From Nitriliruptoraceae bacterium (GTDB lineage: Bacteria; Actinomycetota; Nitriliruptoria; Nitriliruptorales; Nitriliruptoraceae): a DNA stretch of 10,597 nt. Made by a program: the position numbers and the translations under genes. The stretch covers positions 1-10,597 of the forward strand of contig SKLC01000242.1 of NCBI GenBank assembly GCA_007123425.1, read 5' to 3'. Positions 1 to 6,727 of the stretch are shown one piece after another. Position 1 is the first letter of the stretch. Each line of letters opens with the position of its first letter. The notes under the pieces were generated by a model that worked only from the letters and a program-made list of their open reading frames with translations, did not search any database and was not told the origin of the DNA.

Positions 1-1257
1 AGCCTCCGCAGCGCCGGCGTCGAGGTCCCCGCCGACGTGCGCACCGACCTCGTGCTCGCGCACGCCCGCGCGGGCGACGCGGAGGCGGCCGAGGCCGAGC
101 TGGCGGCGATGCGCGAGGACGGCGCCGAGCCCACCAGCTTCCACCACAACGCGGTGCTGCAGGCACGGCTGTCCGGGGGCGACGTGGACGGCGCGTGGGC
201 GGTCGCCCAGGAGCTCTCGGACGCCGGGCGCATCCCCACGGGCGGCAACCTCGAGTCGCTCATCGACGTGAGCCTGAGCAAGAACCGCGTGCGGGCGGCC
301 AGCGGGGTCATCGACTGGATGCTGCTGCTGGGCGTGCCCGTGCCGCCCCAGAAGGCCGCCGACGTGGTGATCCGCCACCTCAAGGCCGGCGAGCTCGACA
401 CCGCCACGCACGTCTTCGATCTCACGGTCGCCCACGGCGTGCCCGCCGACCGCCGCGCGGCCCGCGACATCGTGGAGCGCCTGGTCCGCGCCAAGCGCCT
501 CGACGAGGCCCGCGCGCGGCTCGAGCAGCTGCGTGCCAGCGGCACCCTCACCCACGGCCGGCACTACGGCTCGCTGCTCGCCGAGCTGGTCCGTGCCAAG
601 CGCGTCGAGGACGCCATCGAGCTGCTGCGCCACATGCTCGGCCACCAGATCGTGCCGACCAGCGCCGACGCCTCCAAGATCGTCGGGGGAGCGGTGCGCG
701 CGGGGCAGCTCGCCGTCGCGGGCGAGCTGCTCGACGCCCTGCAGCAGGCCGGGGTGTCGGTCGACGAGCCCACCTTCCGCGAGCTGCTGTGGGAGCACGC
801 GCGCAAGGGCGAGTACGAGCAGGCCAAGGCGGTCTACGACCGGATGGTCGCCACGGGGATCACCCCCGACGACCGCCACGACGCGGCCCTGCGCTGGGCG
901 TCGGGCGAGACCAAGCGCCGCCTGCCCGAGGACGCCGACGGCTCGGGCGTGGTCGAGCACGTCCCGACGCCATCCCAGGACTCCCCCCCGCCGACGCCGT
1001 CCGAGGACGCCCCCGCGCCGTCGCCGACGCCGGCCCAGGACGGCCCCGCACCGTCGACGCCGGAGGCTGCCGAGGACGACGTGGGCGAGCGGACCCCGCC
1101 GGCGACCTCGGGCGAGACGGACGAGGGCGGGCAGCGCGCCGGTGAGCCCTCTGCGCCCACGCCGGACGAGGCCGACCCCGGCGAGTCCGCGCCCGCCTCC
1201 CAGAAGCCACCGGAGCAGGACGCCGGCGACGAGGACCAGCGCGCCGACGGCGCCTGA
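1..1257 (+). CDS. PPR-like (pentatricopeptide-type) repeat protein with disordered C-terminal tail, 5'-truncated by the window edge
   Basis: The frame is open from base 1, so the true start lies outside the window; 418 residues are visible. Numbered from base 1, residues 11-290 form eight back-to-back repeats of 35 residues (11-45, 46-80, 81-115, 116-150, 151-185, 186-220, 221-255, 256-290) without a single gap. Each is a helix-turn-helix pair with the pattern A/V-x-R/K-A/G at the turn, a conserved Ala and a G-[IV]-x-P type ending (for example GRIP, HQIVP, GITP). This matches the PPR family rather than TPR (34 residues) or Sel1 (36). Residues 1-10 look like the end of another repeat. Residues from about 305 to the end are Pro/Asp/Glu/Ser-rich and probably unstructured. 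No signal peptide or membrane helix is visible in the part present. PPR proteins are known mainly as sequence-specific RNA binders in organelles; RNA binding here is inferred. The residue pairs at positions 5 and 35 are mostly outside the plant code, so no target can be read. An unrelated alpha-solenoid scaffold role is the main alternative. Confidence 0.8.
   Translation, partial: SLRSAGVEVPADVRTDLVLAHARAGDAEAAEAELAAMREDGAEPTSFHHNAVLQARLSGGDVDGAWAVAQELSDAGRIPTGGNLESLIDVSLSKNRVRAASGVIDWMLLLGVPVPPQKAADVVIRHLKAGELDTATHVFDLTVAHGVPADRRAARDIVERLVRAKRLDEARARLEQLRASGTLTHGRHYGSLLAELVRAKRVEDAIELLRHMLGHQIVPTSADASKIVGGAVRAGQLAVAGELLDALQQAGVSVDEPTFRELLWEHARKGEYEQAKAVYDRMVATGITPDDRHDAALRWASGETKRRLPEDADGSGVVEHVPTPSQDSPPPTPSEDAPAPSPTPAQDGPAPSTPEAAEDDVGERTPPATSGETDEGGQRAGEPSAPTPDEADPGESAPASQKPPEQDAGDEDQRADGA
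31..870 (+). repeat. Eight tandem 35-residue (105-bp) PPR-like repeat units
   Basis: The repeats are conserved in protein period and pattern, not in DNA sequence. Unit boundaries fall every 105 bp from position 31 to 870. Position-5/position-35 residue pairs in order are T/T, N/T, E/P, A/D, R/H, G/T, S/D and R/D. The exact period over eight units, with no indels, argues for a regular superhelix. The divergence of the DNA argues against recent duplication. Confidence 0.75.
961..1071 (+). repeat. Low-complexity Pro/Ser/Asp-rich repeat segment in the tail of the PPR-like protein
   Basis: Residues 321-357 repeat a loose unit of the type PTPSxDxPxP (PTPSQDSPP, PTPSEDAPAP, PTPAQDGPAP). The GC-rich repetitive DNA is prone to slippage. 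The composition indicates a flexible, negatively charged tail with no predicted fold. Confidence 0.6.
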
Positions 1258-1273
1258 CCCGTCCGGCGCGGGA

Positions 1274-3142
1274 TCAGCTCCTCTCGGGCGCCACGAGCTG
1301 CGTGCGGGCGAGCTCGGCGTACAGGCCCCCGTGGGCCAGCAGCTGCGCGTGGGTGCCCCGCTCGACGATCCGGCCCTCGTCGAGCACGACGATCTCGTCG
1401 GCGTCGACGACGGTCGACAGCCGGTGGGCGATCACGAGGCTGGTGCGGTCCCGCAGCGCCTCGGCCAGCGCGGCCTGCACCGCGCGCTCCGACTCCGTGT
1501 CGAGGTGGGCGGTCGCCTCGTCGAGGATCACCACCGCGGGGTCCTTGAGCAGCATCCGGGCGATCGCCAGGCGCTGCTTCTCCCCGCCGGAGAGCCGGTA
1601 GCCGCGCTCGCCCACCACGGTGGCGTAGCCGTCGGGCAGGCGCGCGACCACCTCGTGGATCCGTGCGGCGCGGCAGGCCGTCTCGAGCTCCTCGTCGGTG
1701 GCCTCGGTGCGCGCGTAGCGCAGGTTCTCCGCGATCGAGACGTGGAACAGGTGCGGGTCCTGGCTGACCACCCCCACGGCGTCGGCCACCGAGTCCAGGG
1801 TCAGGTCGCGCACGTCGTGGCCGTCGAGCCGCACCGCGCCCTCGGTGACGTCGTAGAGCCGCGGCACCAGCGAGGTGAGGGTGGACTTGCCGGCGCCCGA
1901 CCGGCCCACCAGCGCCACCATGGTCCCGGGCGCGATGTCCAGGTCGATGTCGCGCAGGATCCAGTCCGAGGCCTCGTGCCCGTGCTCCGAGCGGGGACCC
2001 TCGAGCGACTCGAGCGACGAGCCGCTCGCCTCCGGGTAGCGGAACCAGACGTGGTCGAGGCGCACGTGCCCGGTCGGGTGGCGCAGCTCCTCGGCCTCCG
2101 GCTTCTCGTCGATGGCGCGGGGGAGGTCGGTGACCTCGAAGACGCGGTCGAAGCTCACCAGCGCGGTCATGAGGTCGACCCGGGCGTTGGACAGCTGTGC
2201 CAGGGGCCCGTAGAGCTGCCCGACGTACATCCCCAGCGCGACCACGCTGCCCAGCTCCAGGCCGCCGCGGATGACCAGGTGGCCGCCGACCAGGTAGACC
2301 AGGGCGGTGGCCAGCGCGCCGACGAACCCGAGCGCGGCGAAGAGCGCGCGCCCGTGCATGGCGGTGCGGATGCCGATGCGGGCGACCCGCTCCGCGCGCT
2401 GCTCGAAGAGCTCCGCCTCGCGGTCGGTCCGGCCGAAGAGCTTGACCAGCAGCGCCCCGGCGACGTGGAAGCGCTCGGTCATGACGTTGTTCATCTCCGC
2501 GTTGAGGCCCATCGACTCCCGGGAGAGGGCCTGCAGCCGCCGCCCGACGATGCGCGCCGGGATGATGAAGCCGGGCAGGAGCGCGATCGCGAGCAGCGTG
2601 ACCTGCCACGAGATCGTGACCATGATCCCCAGCGTCACCAGGACGGTGATGAGGTTGTCGACGATCCCGCCCAGCGTGCCCGTCAGCGCCCGCTGGGCCC
2701 CCACGACGTCGTTGTTGAGCCGGGTGATCAGCGCCCCGGTCTGCGTGCGGGTGAAGAACGCCAGGGGCATCGACTGCACGTGCCGGTAGGCCATGCGGCG
2801 CAGGTCGAAGATCAGCTGCTCGCCCACCCAGGACGACAGCCAGCGCTCGGTCATCGACAACGCGGCCACCACGGCCGCGACCGCGACCATGCCGGCGAAC
2901 AGCAGCCACAGCAGCCCGAGGTCCTGGTTGGGCAGCGCCTCGTCGATGACCTCGCGCACGAGCAGCGGCGGCATCGCCGCGGCCCCGGCGGAGAGCATCA
3001 GCACCACGACGAACCCGGCCAGTCGCCGGGTGTAGGGGCGCGCCATGCCGACGGCGCGGCGAACCACGCTCCGGTCGACCCCGCCCTGGAGGTCGCCGGC
3101 GTCGCCCATGGGGCGCAGCGGCATCCCGCCGTGACCGCGCAC
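1274..3142 (-). CDS. ABC transporter half-transporter, fused permease and ATPase (exporter type)
   Basis: The 622-residue product has the membrane domain first (about residues 40-340, hydrophobic stretches near 43-63, 74-96, 160-200 and 265-295) and the ATPase domain last (about 358-615). All nucleotide-binding motifs are intact: A-loop Tyr369, Walker A GRSGAGKS at 413-420, Q-loop Gln461, signature LSGGE at 517-521, Walker B with Glu542, and switch His573. It should act as a homodimer or heterodimer in the cytoplasmic membrane, exporting a lipid, drug or peptide; the substrate cannot be told. A roughly 20-residue insertion before the first ATPase strand (around 372-393, SSLESLE) is familiar in actinobacterial exporters of this group. 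The GTG start at 3142 is chosen because AGGAG lies 6 nt upstream and the length then fits the family. The open frame continues to 3436 but the added residues look non-coding and would run into the ThyX gene. An ATG at 3124 is a poorer alternative. No partner half-transporter gene is adjacent. Confidence 0.93.
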   Translation of the reverse strand: MRGHGGMPLRPMGDAGDLQGGVDRSVVRRAVGMARPYTRRLAGFVVVLMLSAGAAAMPPLLVREVIDEALPNQDLGLLWLLFAGMVAVAAVVAALSMTERWLSSWVGEQLIFDLRRMAYRHVQSMPLAFFTRTQTGALITRLNNDVVGAQRALTGTLGGIVDNLITVLVTLGIMVTISWQVTLLAIALLPGFIIPARIVGRRLQALSRESMGLNAEMNNVMTERFHVAGALLVKLFGRTDREAELFEQRAERVARIGIRTAMHGRALFAALGFVGALATALVYLVGGHLVIRGGLELGSVVALGMYVGQLYGPLAQLSNARVDLMTALVSFDRVFEVTDLPRAIDEKPEAEELRHPTGHVRLDHVWFRYPEASGSSLESLEGPRSEHGHEASDWILRDIDLDIAPGTMVALVGRSGAGKSTLTSLVPRLYDVTEGAVRLDGHDVRDLTLDSVADAVGVVSQDPHLFHVSIAENLRYARTEATDEELETACRAARIHEVVARLPDGYATVVGERGYRLSGGEKQRLAIARMLLKDPAVVILDEATAHLDTESERAVQAALAEALRDRTSLVIAHRLSTVVDADEIVVLDEGRIVERGTHAQLLAHGGLYAELARTQLVAPERS

Positions 3143-3148
3143 GCGGTG

Positions 3149-3153
3149 CTCCT
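3149..3153 (-). promoter_or_regulatory. Ribosome binding site deciding the ABC transporter start
   Basis: AGGAG on the minus strand, 6 nt before GTG at 3142. Neither the upstream GTG at 3193 nor the downstream ATG at 3124 has a comparable site. Confidence 0.6.
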
Positions 3154-3162
3154 GGTGGGTCG

Positions 3163-3251
3163 GAGGAGGCACACGAAGGGTGCCGTCGCTCACACGGGTG
3201 GTGACCGGGACGAGGCTACTGCCTGCTCGTGGAGGGCCCGTGTGCCTCCTC
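3163..3251. repeat. Perfect 13-bp inverted repeat with 63-bp spacer in the divergent intergenic region
   Basis: The left arm GAGGAGGCACACG (3163-3175) is the exact reverse complement of the right arm CGTGTGCCTCCTC (3239-3251). An extra direct CACACG copy at 3191-3196 sits 21 bp, two helical turns, from the one in the left arm, and its longer form CACACGGG pairs with CCCGTGTG at 3237-3244. A smaller ACGAG/CTCGT inverted pair lies inside at 3210-3214 and 3226-3230. The location between divergent start codons (3142 and 3318) suggests operators for a shared regulator. This role is inferred. Confidence 0.5.
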
Positions 3252-3283
3252 GGCGCTCCTGCAGGCGCATCACAGCGCCTGGG

Positions 3284-3289
3284 TAGGCT
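3284..3289 (+). promoter_or_regulatory. Possible -10 element for the ThyX-family gene
   Basis: TAGGCT fits the actinobacterial TANNNT -10 pattern and would give a leader of about 20 nt before GTG at 3318. No convincing -35 hexamer is seen at the usual spacing, so the call is weak. Confidence 0.3.
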
Positions 3290-3307
3290 CCGCCGACGCC
3301 CACCTGC

Positions 3308-3313
3308 GAGGAG
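3308..3313 (+). promoter_or_regulatory. Ribosome binding site deciding the ThyX-family start
   Basis: GAGGAG ends 4 nt before GTG at 3318. It is the only good site at the beginning of the conserved protein; the open frame runs on upstream to 3180 but the added residues are low-complexity Arg/Pro/Ala. Confidence 0.55.
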
Positions 3314-3317
3314 ACCG

Positions 3318-4949
3318 GTGCCAGCATCCGCGGTCCGCGAGGACTTCACACCGGACGAGCGTGCGCGCCTGGCCCCGTACGTCACCGACCTCGACGGCGA
3401 CGTGTTCGGGCTCACCAACCTCCCGGAGGTCGTCAAGGGGGCGCTGTTCGCCCGCTACTCCCGCTCGCCCAAGAGCGTCCGGCGCCTGCTGCTCGACGAG
3501 TTCCTGCCCGCGCTGGAGGAGGGCGCCTCGGCCGAGGTCGACGCGGGTGTGGGCACGGACCGCGCCGAGCGCCTCTACGACAAGGTCTTCGCCGAGTACG
3601 GCGACGATTCCGTCGCGCAGCTCGGCGGGGCGCACGTGGCCCTCGAGCACGTCTCCAACCTGCTGACCAAGCGCATCGAGTGGGGCCGGCTGGCCGCCTA
3701 CCTCGAGCAGTCCACCCGCTACATCCCCTACGACGACAAGCCGGGCGGCCGCTACCGCTACCACCGGGACGCCGACGTGATGGCCGGCCCCCACGCCGAG
3801 GCCTACGAGGCCCATCTCGATGCCATCTTCGACATCTACGCCTCCCTGGTCCCGCAGGTGCTGACGTGGGTGCGCGAGCGCTGGCCCCAGGACGAGGCGA
3901 CCTCGGACGGCGTCTACCGCGCCGCCACCAAGGCCAAGGCGCTGGACCTGCTCCGCGGCCTGCTCCCCGCGGCCACCACCTCCAACGTCGGCATGTTCGC
4001 CACGGGGCAGTCCTACGAGAACCTGCTGCTTCGCCTGCGCGGCGACGAGCTGTCGGAGGCCCGGGCGGTCGGCGACGCGCTGCTGGTCGAGCTGCGCAAG
4101 CTCATCCCCTCGTTCCTCACCCGCGTGGACCGCCCGGACCGCGGTGGGGCGTGGACCGACTACCTCGCCCGGACCCGCCGCGAGACCCGGGCGCTCGCGG
4201 CGGAGCTGGTCACGGCCCCCAGCCGGCCCGCCGACCTGGTCACCCTGGTCGACCACGGCCCGCGCGACCCCGTGGAGGCCGAGGTGGCCCTGGTGGTCGG
4301 CGCGCTCTACCCGCACGTCACCGTCGCCGAGGAGCAGCTGGAGGCGGAGGTGCGGGCCTGGCCGGCCCAGCGCCGCGCCGAGGTCCTGCGCGCCTACGTG
4401 GGGGAGCGGGCCAACCGGCGGCACAAGCCGGGACGCGCCTTCGAGCGCGTCTGGTACCGCTTCGACGTGCTGGGCGACTACGGCGGCTTCCGGGACCTGC
4501 AGCGCCATCGGATGCTCACGATCGACTGGCAGGACCTGACCACCCGACACGGGTACGAGACCCCGGTCGAGCTCGAGGAGGCCGGGGTGGCCGGCCGCTG
4601 GCACGAGGCGCTCGAGCGCTCCGCGCAGCTGTACGACACGCTGCTGGACGACCACCCCGCGCAGGCGCAGTACGCGGTGTGCTTCGCCTACCGGGTGCGC
4701 TACACGATGCAGCTCAACGCCCGGGCCGCGATGCAGATGCTGGAGCTGCGCTCCACCCCGCAGGGCCACCCGCAGTACCGCCGGGTGGTCCAGGAGATGC
4801 ACCGGCTCATCGGGGAGCAGGCCGGGCATCGGGCCGTGGCCGATGCGATGGTCCACGTCGATCACGGGCAGAGCGACCTGGAGCGGCTGGAGTCCGAGCG
4901 CGCGGCCGAGGCCCGCCGTCGGGCGCGTGCGACCGGAGGTGAGGCATGA
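3318..4949 (+). CDS. thyX: Double-domain ThyX-like protein (FAD-dependent thymidylate synthase family)
   Basis: The 543-residue protein is about twice the length of ordinary ThyX (about 220-260) and looks like two ThyX folds in tandem. ThyX makes dTMP from dUMP using FAD, NADPH and methylene-tetrahydrofolate. In the first half, residues 95-135 follow the ThyX pattern (GDDSVAQ, then ALEH, then EQSTRY at 130-135), but the RHR that normally precedes EQS.RY is absent. In the second half, QRHR is present at 395-398, but the following Ser is Thr401 and the NEQS.RY part is degenerate. The second half also has the C-terminal ThyX-like pattern with LNAR at 466-469, ELR at 476-478 and HPQYR at 484-488. 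Long ThyX-family proteins of this kind are known in bacterial genomes; whether this one makes dTMP is uncertain. The next gene overlaps by 4 bp (ATGA), so they are co-translated. A dapA-rnj pair lies downstream, as in mycobacteria with single-domain ThyX. Confidence 0.78.
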   Translation: MPASAVREDFTPDERARLAPYVTDLDGDVFGLTNLPEVVKGALFARYSRSPKSVRRLLLDEFLPALEEGASAEVDAGVGTDRAERLYDKVFAEYGDDSVAQLGGAHVALEHVSNLLTKRIEWGRLAAYLEQSTRYIPYDDKPGGRYRYHRDADVMAGPHAEAYEAHLDAIFDIYASLVPQVLTWVRERWPQDEATSDGVYRAATKAKALDLLRGLLPAATTSNVGMFATGQSYENLLLRLRGDELSEARAVGDALLVELRKLIPSFLTRVDRPDRGGAWTDYLARTRRETRALAAELVTAPSRPADLVTLVDHGPRDPVEAEVALVVGALYPHVTVAEEQLEAEVRAWPAQRRAEVLRAYVGERANRRHKPGRAFERVWYRFDVLGDYGGFRDLQRHRMLTIDWQDLTTRHGYETPVELEEAGVAGRWHEALERSAQLYDTLLDDHPAQAQYAVCFAYRVRYTMQLNARAAMQMLELRSTPQGHPQYRRVVQEMHRLIGEQAGHRAVADAMVHVDHGQSDLERLESERAAEARRRARATGGEA

Positions 4950-5326
4950 GCGAGCGCGTCAAGGGGGTCCTGTTGGGCCTGGGCCTGGGCGTCGCGCCGC
5001 TGCTGCTGCTCGACCTGGCCCGCCAGCTCGGTCGCGCCGCCGCGGGCGAGCCGGGGACCTCGACCCAGTGGTGGTCGCTGGCGGTCTACGTCCTCGTCGG
5101 GCTGGTGGTCGCGCTCGGGGTCGCCATGGGGCGTCGCGAGCGCCTCACGCCGGCGGTGGGTGCGCTGGTGGTCGCGATCGCGGTGCTGCCCGGCCTGCCG
5201 GGCACCGGCCCGCTGACCCGCCTGCCCGTGCCGCTGGTGGCAGACGTCGCCCGCGACCTCACGGCGGTCGTGCTGGTGGTGCTCGGCGCCTACGCCTACG
5301 CTGCGATCCGCGGCGCGAAGGCCTGA
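4946..5326 (+). CDS. Small four-helix membrane protein of unknown function
   Basis: The 126-residue product is almost entirely hydrophobic. Likely membrane segments are at residues 7-25, 43-61, 68-84 and 99-120, with short Arg-containing loops such as MGRRER at 61-66. No enzyme motif or known domain is recognised. The ATG overlaps the stop of the ThyX-family gene (ATGA), and GGAGGTGAG lies just upstream of it, so translational coupling is likely. The coupling does not prove a shared function. The codon usage and GC pattern fit a real gene. Confidence 0.72.
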   Translation: MSERVKGVLLGLGLGVAPLLLLDLARQLGRAAAGEPGTSTQWWSLAVYVLVGLVVALGVAMGRRERLTPAVGALVVAIAVLPGLPGTGPLTRLPVPLVADVARDLTAVVLVVLGAYAYAAIRGAKA

Positions 5327-5388
5327 GCGCCTGCGGCCTTCGCCATCCGGGTCCGGCGCACATCCGGGGGAGCGAGGATGGTGGCGGC

Positions 5389-5811
5389 ATGGGATCACGA
5401 CGCGCGCGCACGATCGTCGGCCTCGGTGTCGCCGTGCTGCTCTTCGTCGGTTTCGGCGTGGGCCGTCTGCTGGGCGGGGTGCCGGAGGGCCCGGCGTGGA
5501 CCTGTGATGAGCCGCTGGCATGGGACCGGGCCGGGCAGGCGGTCGGCCAGGCGGCCGCGGTGGTGGGACCGGTGGCGGCTGCGAGCCACGAGCCGGACCT
5601 CGGCGGCGGGCCGACGTTCCTCAATCTCGGCAACCCGCACCCCGAGGAGCCACGGTTCGACGTCGTGATCTACGAGGAGGCGCGGGAGCGCTTCGAGGAG
5701 CCCCCGGAGGCGCTCGAGGGCCGCCGGGTGTGCGTCCAGGGCCAGGTGCGTGAGCGCGACGGGGTGGCGCAGATCGTCCTCGACGGGCCCGCGTTCCTCA
5801 CGCCGAGGTGA
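5389..5811 (+). CDS. Membrane-anchored OB-fold protein, function unknown
   Basis: The 140-residue product starts with a basic tip and a membrane segment (residues 8-26) that is either a signal peptide or an anchor, which places the rest outside the membrane. Residues 45-140 resemble a small OB-fold domain seen in bacterial envelope and nuclease-associated proteins. Its hallmarks are a G-x-V strand (60-62), TFLNLG (76-81), a following DVVIYEEARERF segment (91-102), VCVQGQV (114-120) and QIVLDGP (128-134). Such domains bind nucleic acid or oligosaccharide in some families; no ligand can be assigned here. Cys39 and Cys115 could pair. The ribosome site (GAGGA, about 10 nt upstream) is modest. It lies 62 bp after the small membrane protein on the same strand and may be cotranscribed with it. 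Confidence 0.75.
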   Translation: MGSRRARTIVGLGVAVLLFVGFGVGRLLGGVPEGPAWTCDEPLAWDRAGQAVGQAAAVVGPVAAASHEPDLGGGPTFLNLGNPHPEEPRFDVVIYEEARERFEEPPEALEGRRVCVQGQVRERDGVAQIVLDGPAFLTPR

Positions 5812-5856
5812 CCCGGCCCGGCGCCCGAGGTCGTCCGGCGAGGCGAGCAGCCCGCT

Positions 5857-5875
5857 GCGGGGCCCGCATCCCCGC
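5857..5875. terminator. Hairpin between convergent genes (possible bidirectional terminator)
   Basis: GCGGGG (5857-5862) and CCCCGC (5870-5875) form a 6-bp stem with a 7-nt loop. An overlapping alternative stem is CCCCG/CGGGG at 5870-5882. There is no T-tract, as is usual in very GC-rich actinobacteria. It sits in the 75 bp between the OB-fold gene and the opposing membrane-protein gene. Confidence 0.35.
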
Positions 5876-5886
5876 GACGGGGCGGG

Positions 5887-6636
5887 TCAGCGTGCGTCGA
5901 CCTCGATCCGATCGAGGACCGCCGGGCTGAAGGGCATGCCGTCGCCGCGCCGGAACTCCACCTGCAGCCCCACGCCCCGGCCCGCGGGCACCTCGACGGT
6001 GAACGAGACCTCCCGACAGGGGTTGACGGCGGGGCAGTCCTGCCCGGGCTCCACCTCGACGCGGTCACCGGCGACGGTGACCTCGAGGACGCCCTGCTCG
6101 GCGGGGTCCCACGGCAGGTCGTCGAAGAGCACCCGCCCGGGCCCGATCGAGCCCTGCTCGACGGCGACCTCCACGCCGAGGTCGCCGGCCTCGACCTGCG
6201 CGCCGTCGGTGGGCTCCAGGATGGTCACCGCGGTGGGCCCGGGATCGGGCAGCAGCTCGGGCGGTGGGTGCCAGGCGAGCGTCAGCGGCCGGTACAGCAG
6301 CAGCGCCCCCACGACCGCGAGCCCGCCTGCGACGTACAGCAGCGCGCCGTCGGCGGCCAGGCGCAGGGGCGTGAAGGCGCTCAGCAGCAGGCTGGCCAGC
6401 GCGACCACACCGACGGGGAACGCCCAGCCCACCCAGTCGGAGAGCCACACGTCGCCCAGCGGCGCGAGGCTGGAGAGGATCGCGACCCCCGCCAGGGGGA
6501 GCACGAGGTCGCCGGGCTGGCGCAGCTCGAGCCGGCCCGCGGCCACGAGCACGACCACCAGCACCAGCCCCACCGCGACCGCCGAGACCATGGCCTGCCA
6601 CGTGGAGCCCGGCCCCGCATGGGCGAGCACCTCCAT
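5887..6636 (-). CDS. Membrane protein with four N-terminal helices and an outside C-terminal domain, unknown function
   Basis: The 249-residue product has hydrophobic segments at about 15-33, 43-60, 68-88 and 97-116. A Pro-rich linker (123-134) leads to a soluble domain at 135-249. That domain begins TAVTILEPTDGAQV, the usual opening of an Ig-like beta-sandwich repeat on surface proteins, and contains Cys201 and Cys207, which could form a short disulfide loop. With an even number of helices both termini lie on the same side. The Ig-like opening and the Cys pair argue for an extracytoplasmic tail, hence an outside N-terminus. ATG at 6636 is chosen because GAGGAG lies 5 nt upstream and helix 1 begins shortly after; the open frame continues into the antisense of dapA and is not coding there. 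The gene is divergent from dapA (157 bp) and convergent with the OB-fold gene. Confidence 0.72.
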   Translation of the reverse strand: MEVLAHAGPGSTWQAMVSAVAVGLVLVVVLVAAGRLELRQPGDLVLPLAGVAILSSLAPLGDVWLSDWVGWAFPVGVVALASLLLSAFTPLRLAADGALLYVAGGLAVVGALLLYRPLTLAWHPPPELLPDPGPTAVTILEPTDGAQVEAGDLGVEVAVEQGSIGPGRVLFDDLPWDPAEQGVLEVTVAGDRVEVEPGQDCPAVNPCREVSFTVEVPAGRGVGLQVEFRRGDGMPFSPAVLDRIEVDAR

Positions 6637-6640
6637 GGCG

Positions 6641-6647
6641 ACTCCTC
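6641..6647 (-). promoter_or_regulatory. Ribosome binding site deciding the start of the 249-residue membrane protein
   Basis: GAGGAGT on the minus strand with a 5-nt gap from the AGGAG core to ATG at 6636. Confidence 0.6.
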
Positions 6648-6674
6648 GCGTTCCGCTCGTCGGCGCGTCCACCC

Positions 6675-6686
6675 CGGACCGGTCCG
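6675..6686. promoter_or_regulatory. 12-bp perfect palindrome in the dapA divergent promoter region
   Basis: CGGACCGGTCCG is fully self-complementary, and a half-site CGGACC recurs at 6755-6760. It lies between the two divergent start codons and could be an operator. In sequence this GC-rich, short palindromes are not rare, so confidence is low. Confidence 0.25.
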
Positions 6687-6727
6687 ATGCCCGTGACCGG
6701 GAGCGGCGGGGGCGGGCGCGGGCAGAG

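Noticed and set aside
1241..1273. Terminator hairpin between the convergent PPR-like and ABC transporter genes
   Set aside because: Only a 5-bp stem inside the coding end (GCGCC/GGCGC, 1241-1253) and a 4-bp stem in the 16-bp gap (CCCG/CGGG) are present. Both are too weak in this base composition.
1960..2035. Insertion in the ABC transporter between the A-loop and the first ATPase strand
   Set aside because: Similar SLxSLE-type insertions are usual in actinobacterial exporters of this group, so it is not an anomaly.
3213..3218. TAGCCT on the minus strand as a -10 element for the ABC transporter
   Set aside because: It fits TANNNT but has no -35 partner at normal spacing, and single hexamers of this type are common. 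Not reported as a feature.
533..3286. Very long open frame on the plus strand (917 codons) across the PPR-like gene and the antisense of the ABC transporter
   Set aside because: Its product is Arg/Pro/Ala/His/Gln-rich low-complexity sequence with no motif, typical of antisense and shifted frames in high-GC coding DNA. Both underlying genes have clear families.
3270..4865. Long minus-strand open frame antisense to the ThyX-family gene
   Set aside because: Composition is Val/Gly/Leu/His/Arg low complexity, with no ribosome site and no domain. It is a shadow of the plus-strand gene.
5378..5668. 96-codon plus-strand open frame beginning at ATG 5378
   Set aside because: Arg/Ser-rich shifted reading of the OB-fold gene. 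The 5389 frame has a membrane segment and conserved domain motifs, and this one has neither.
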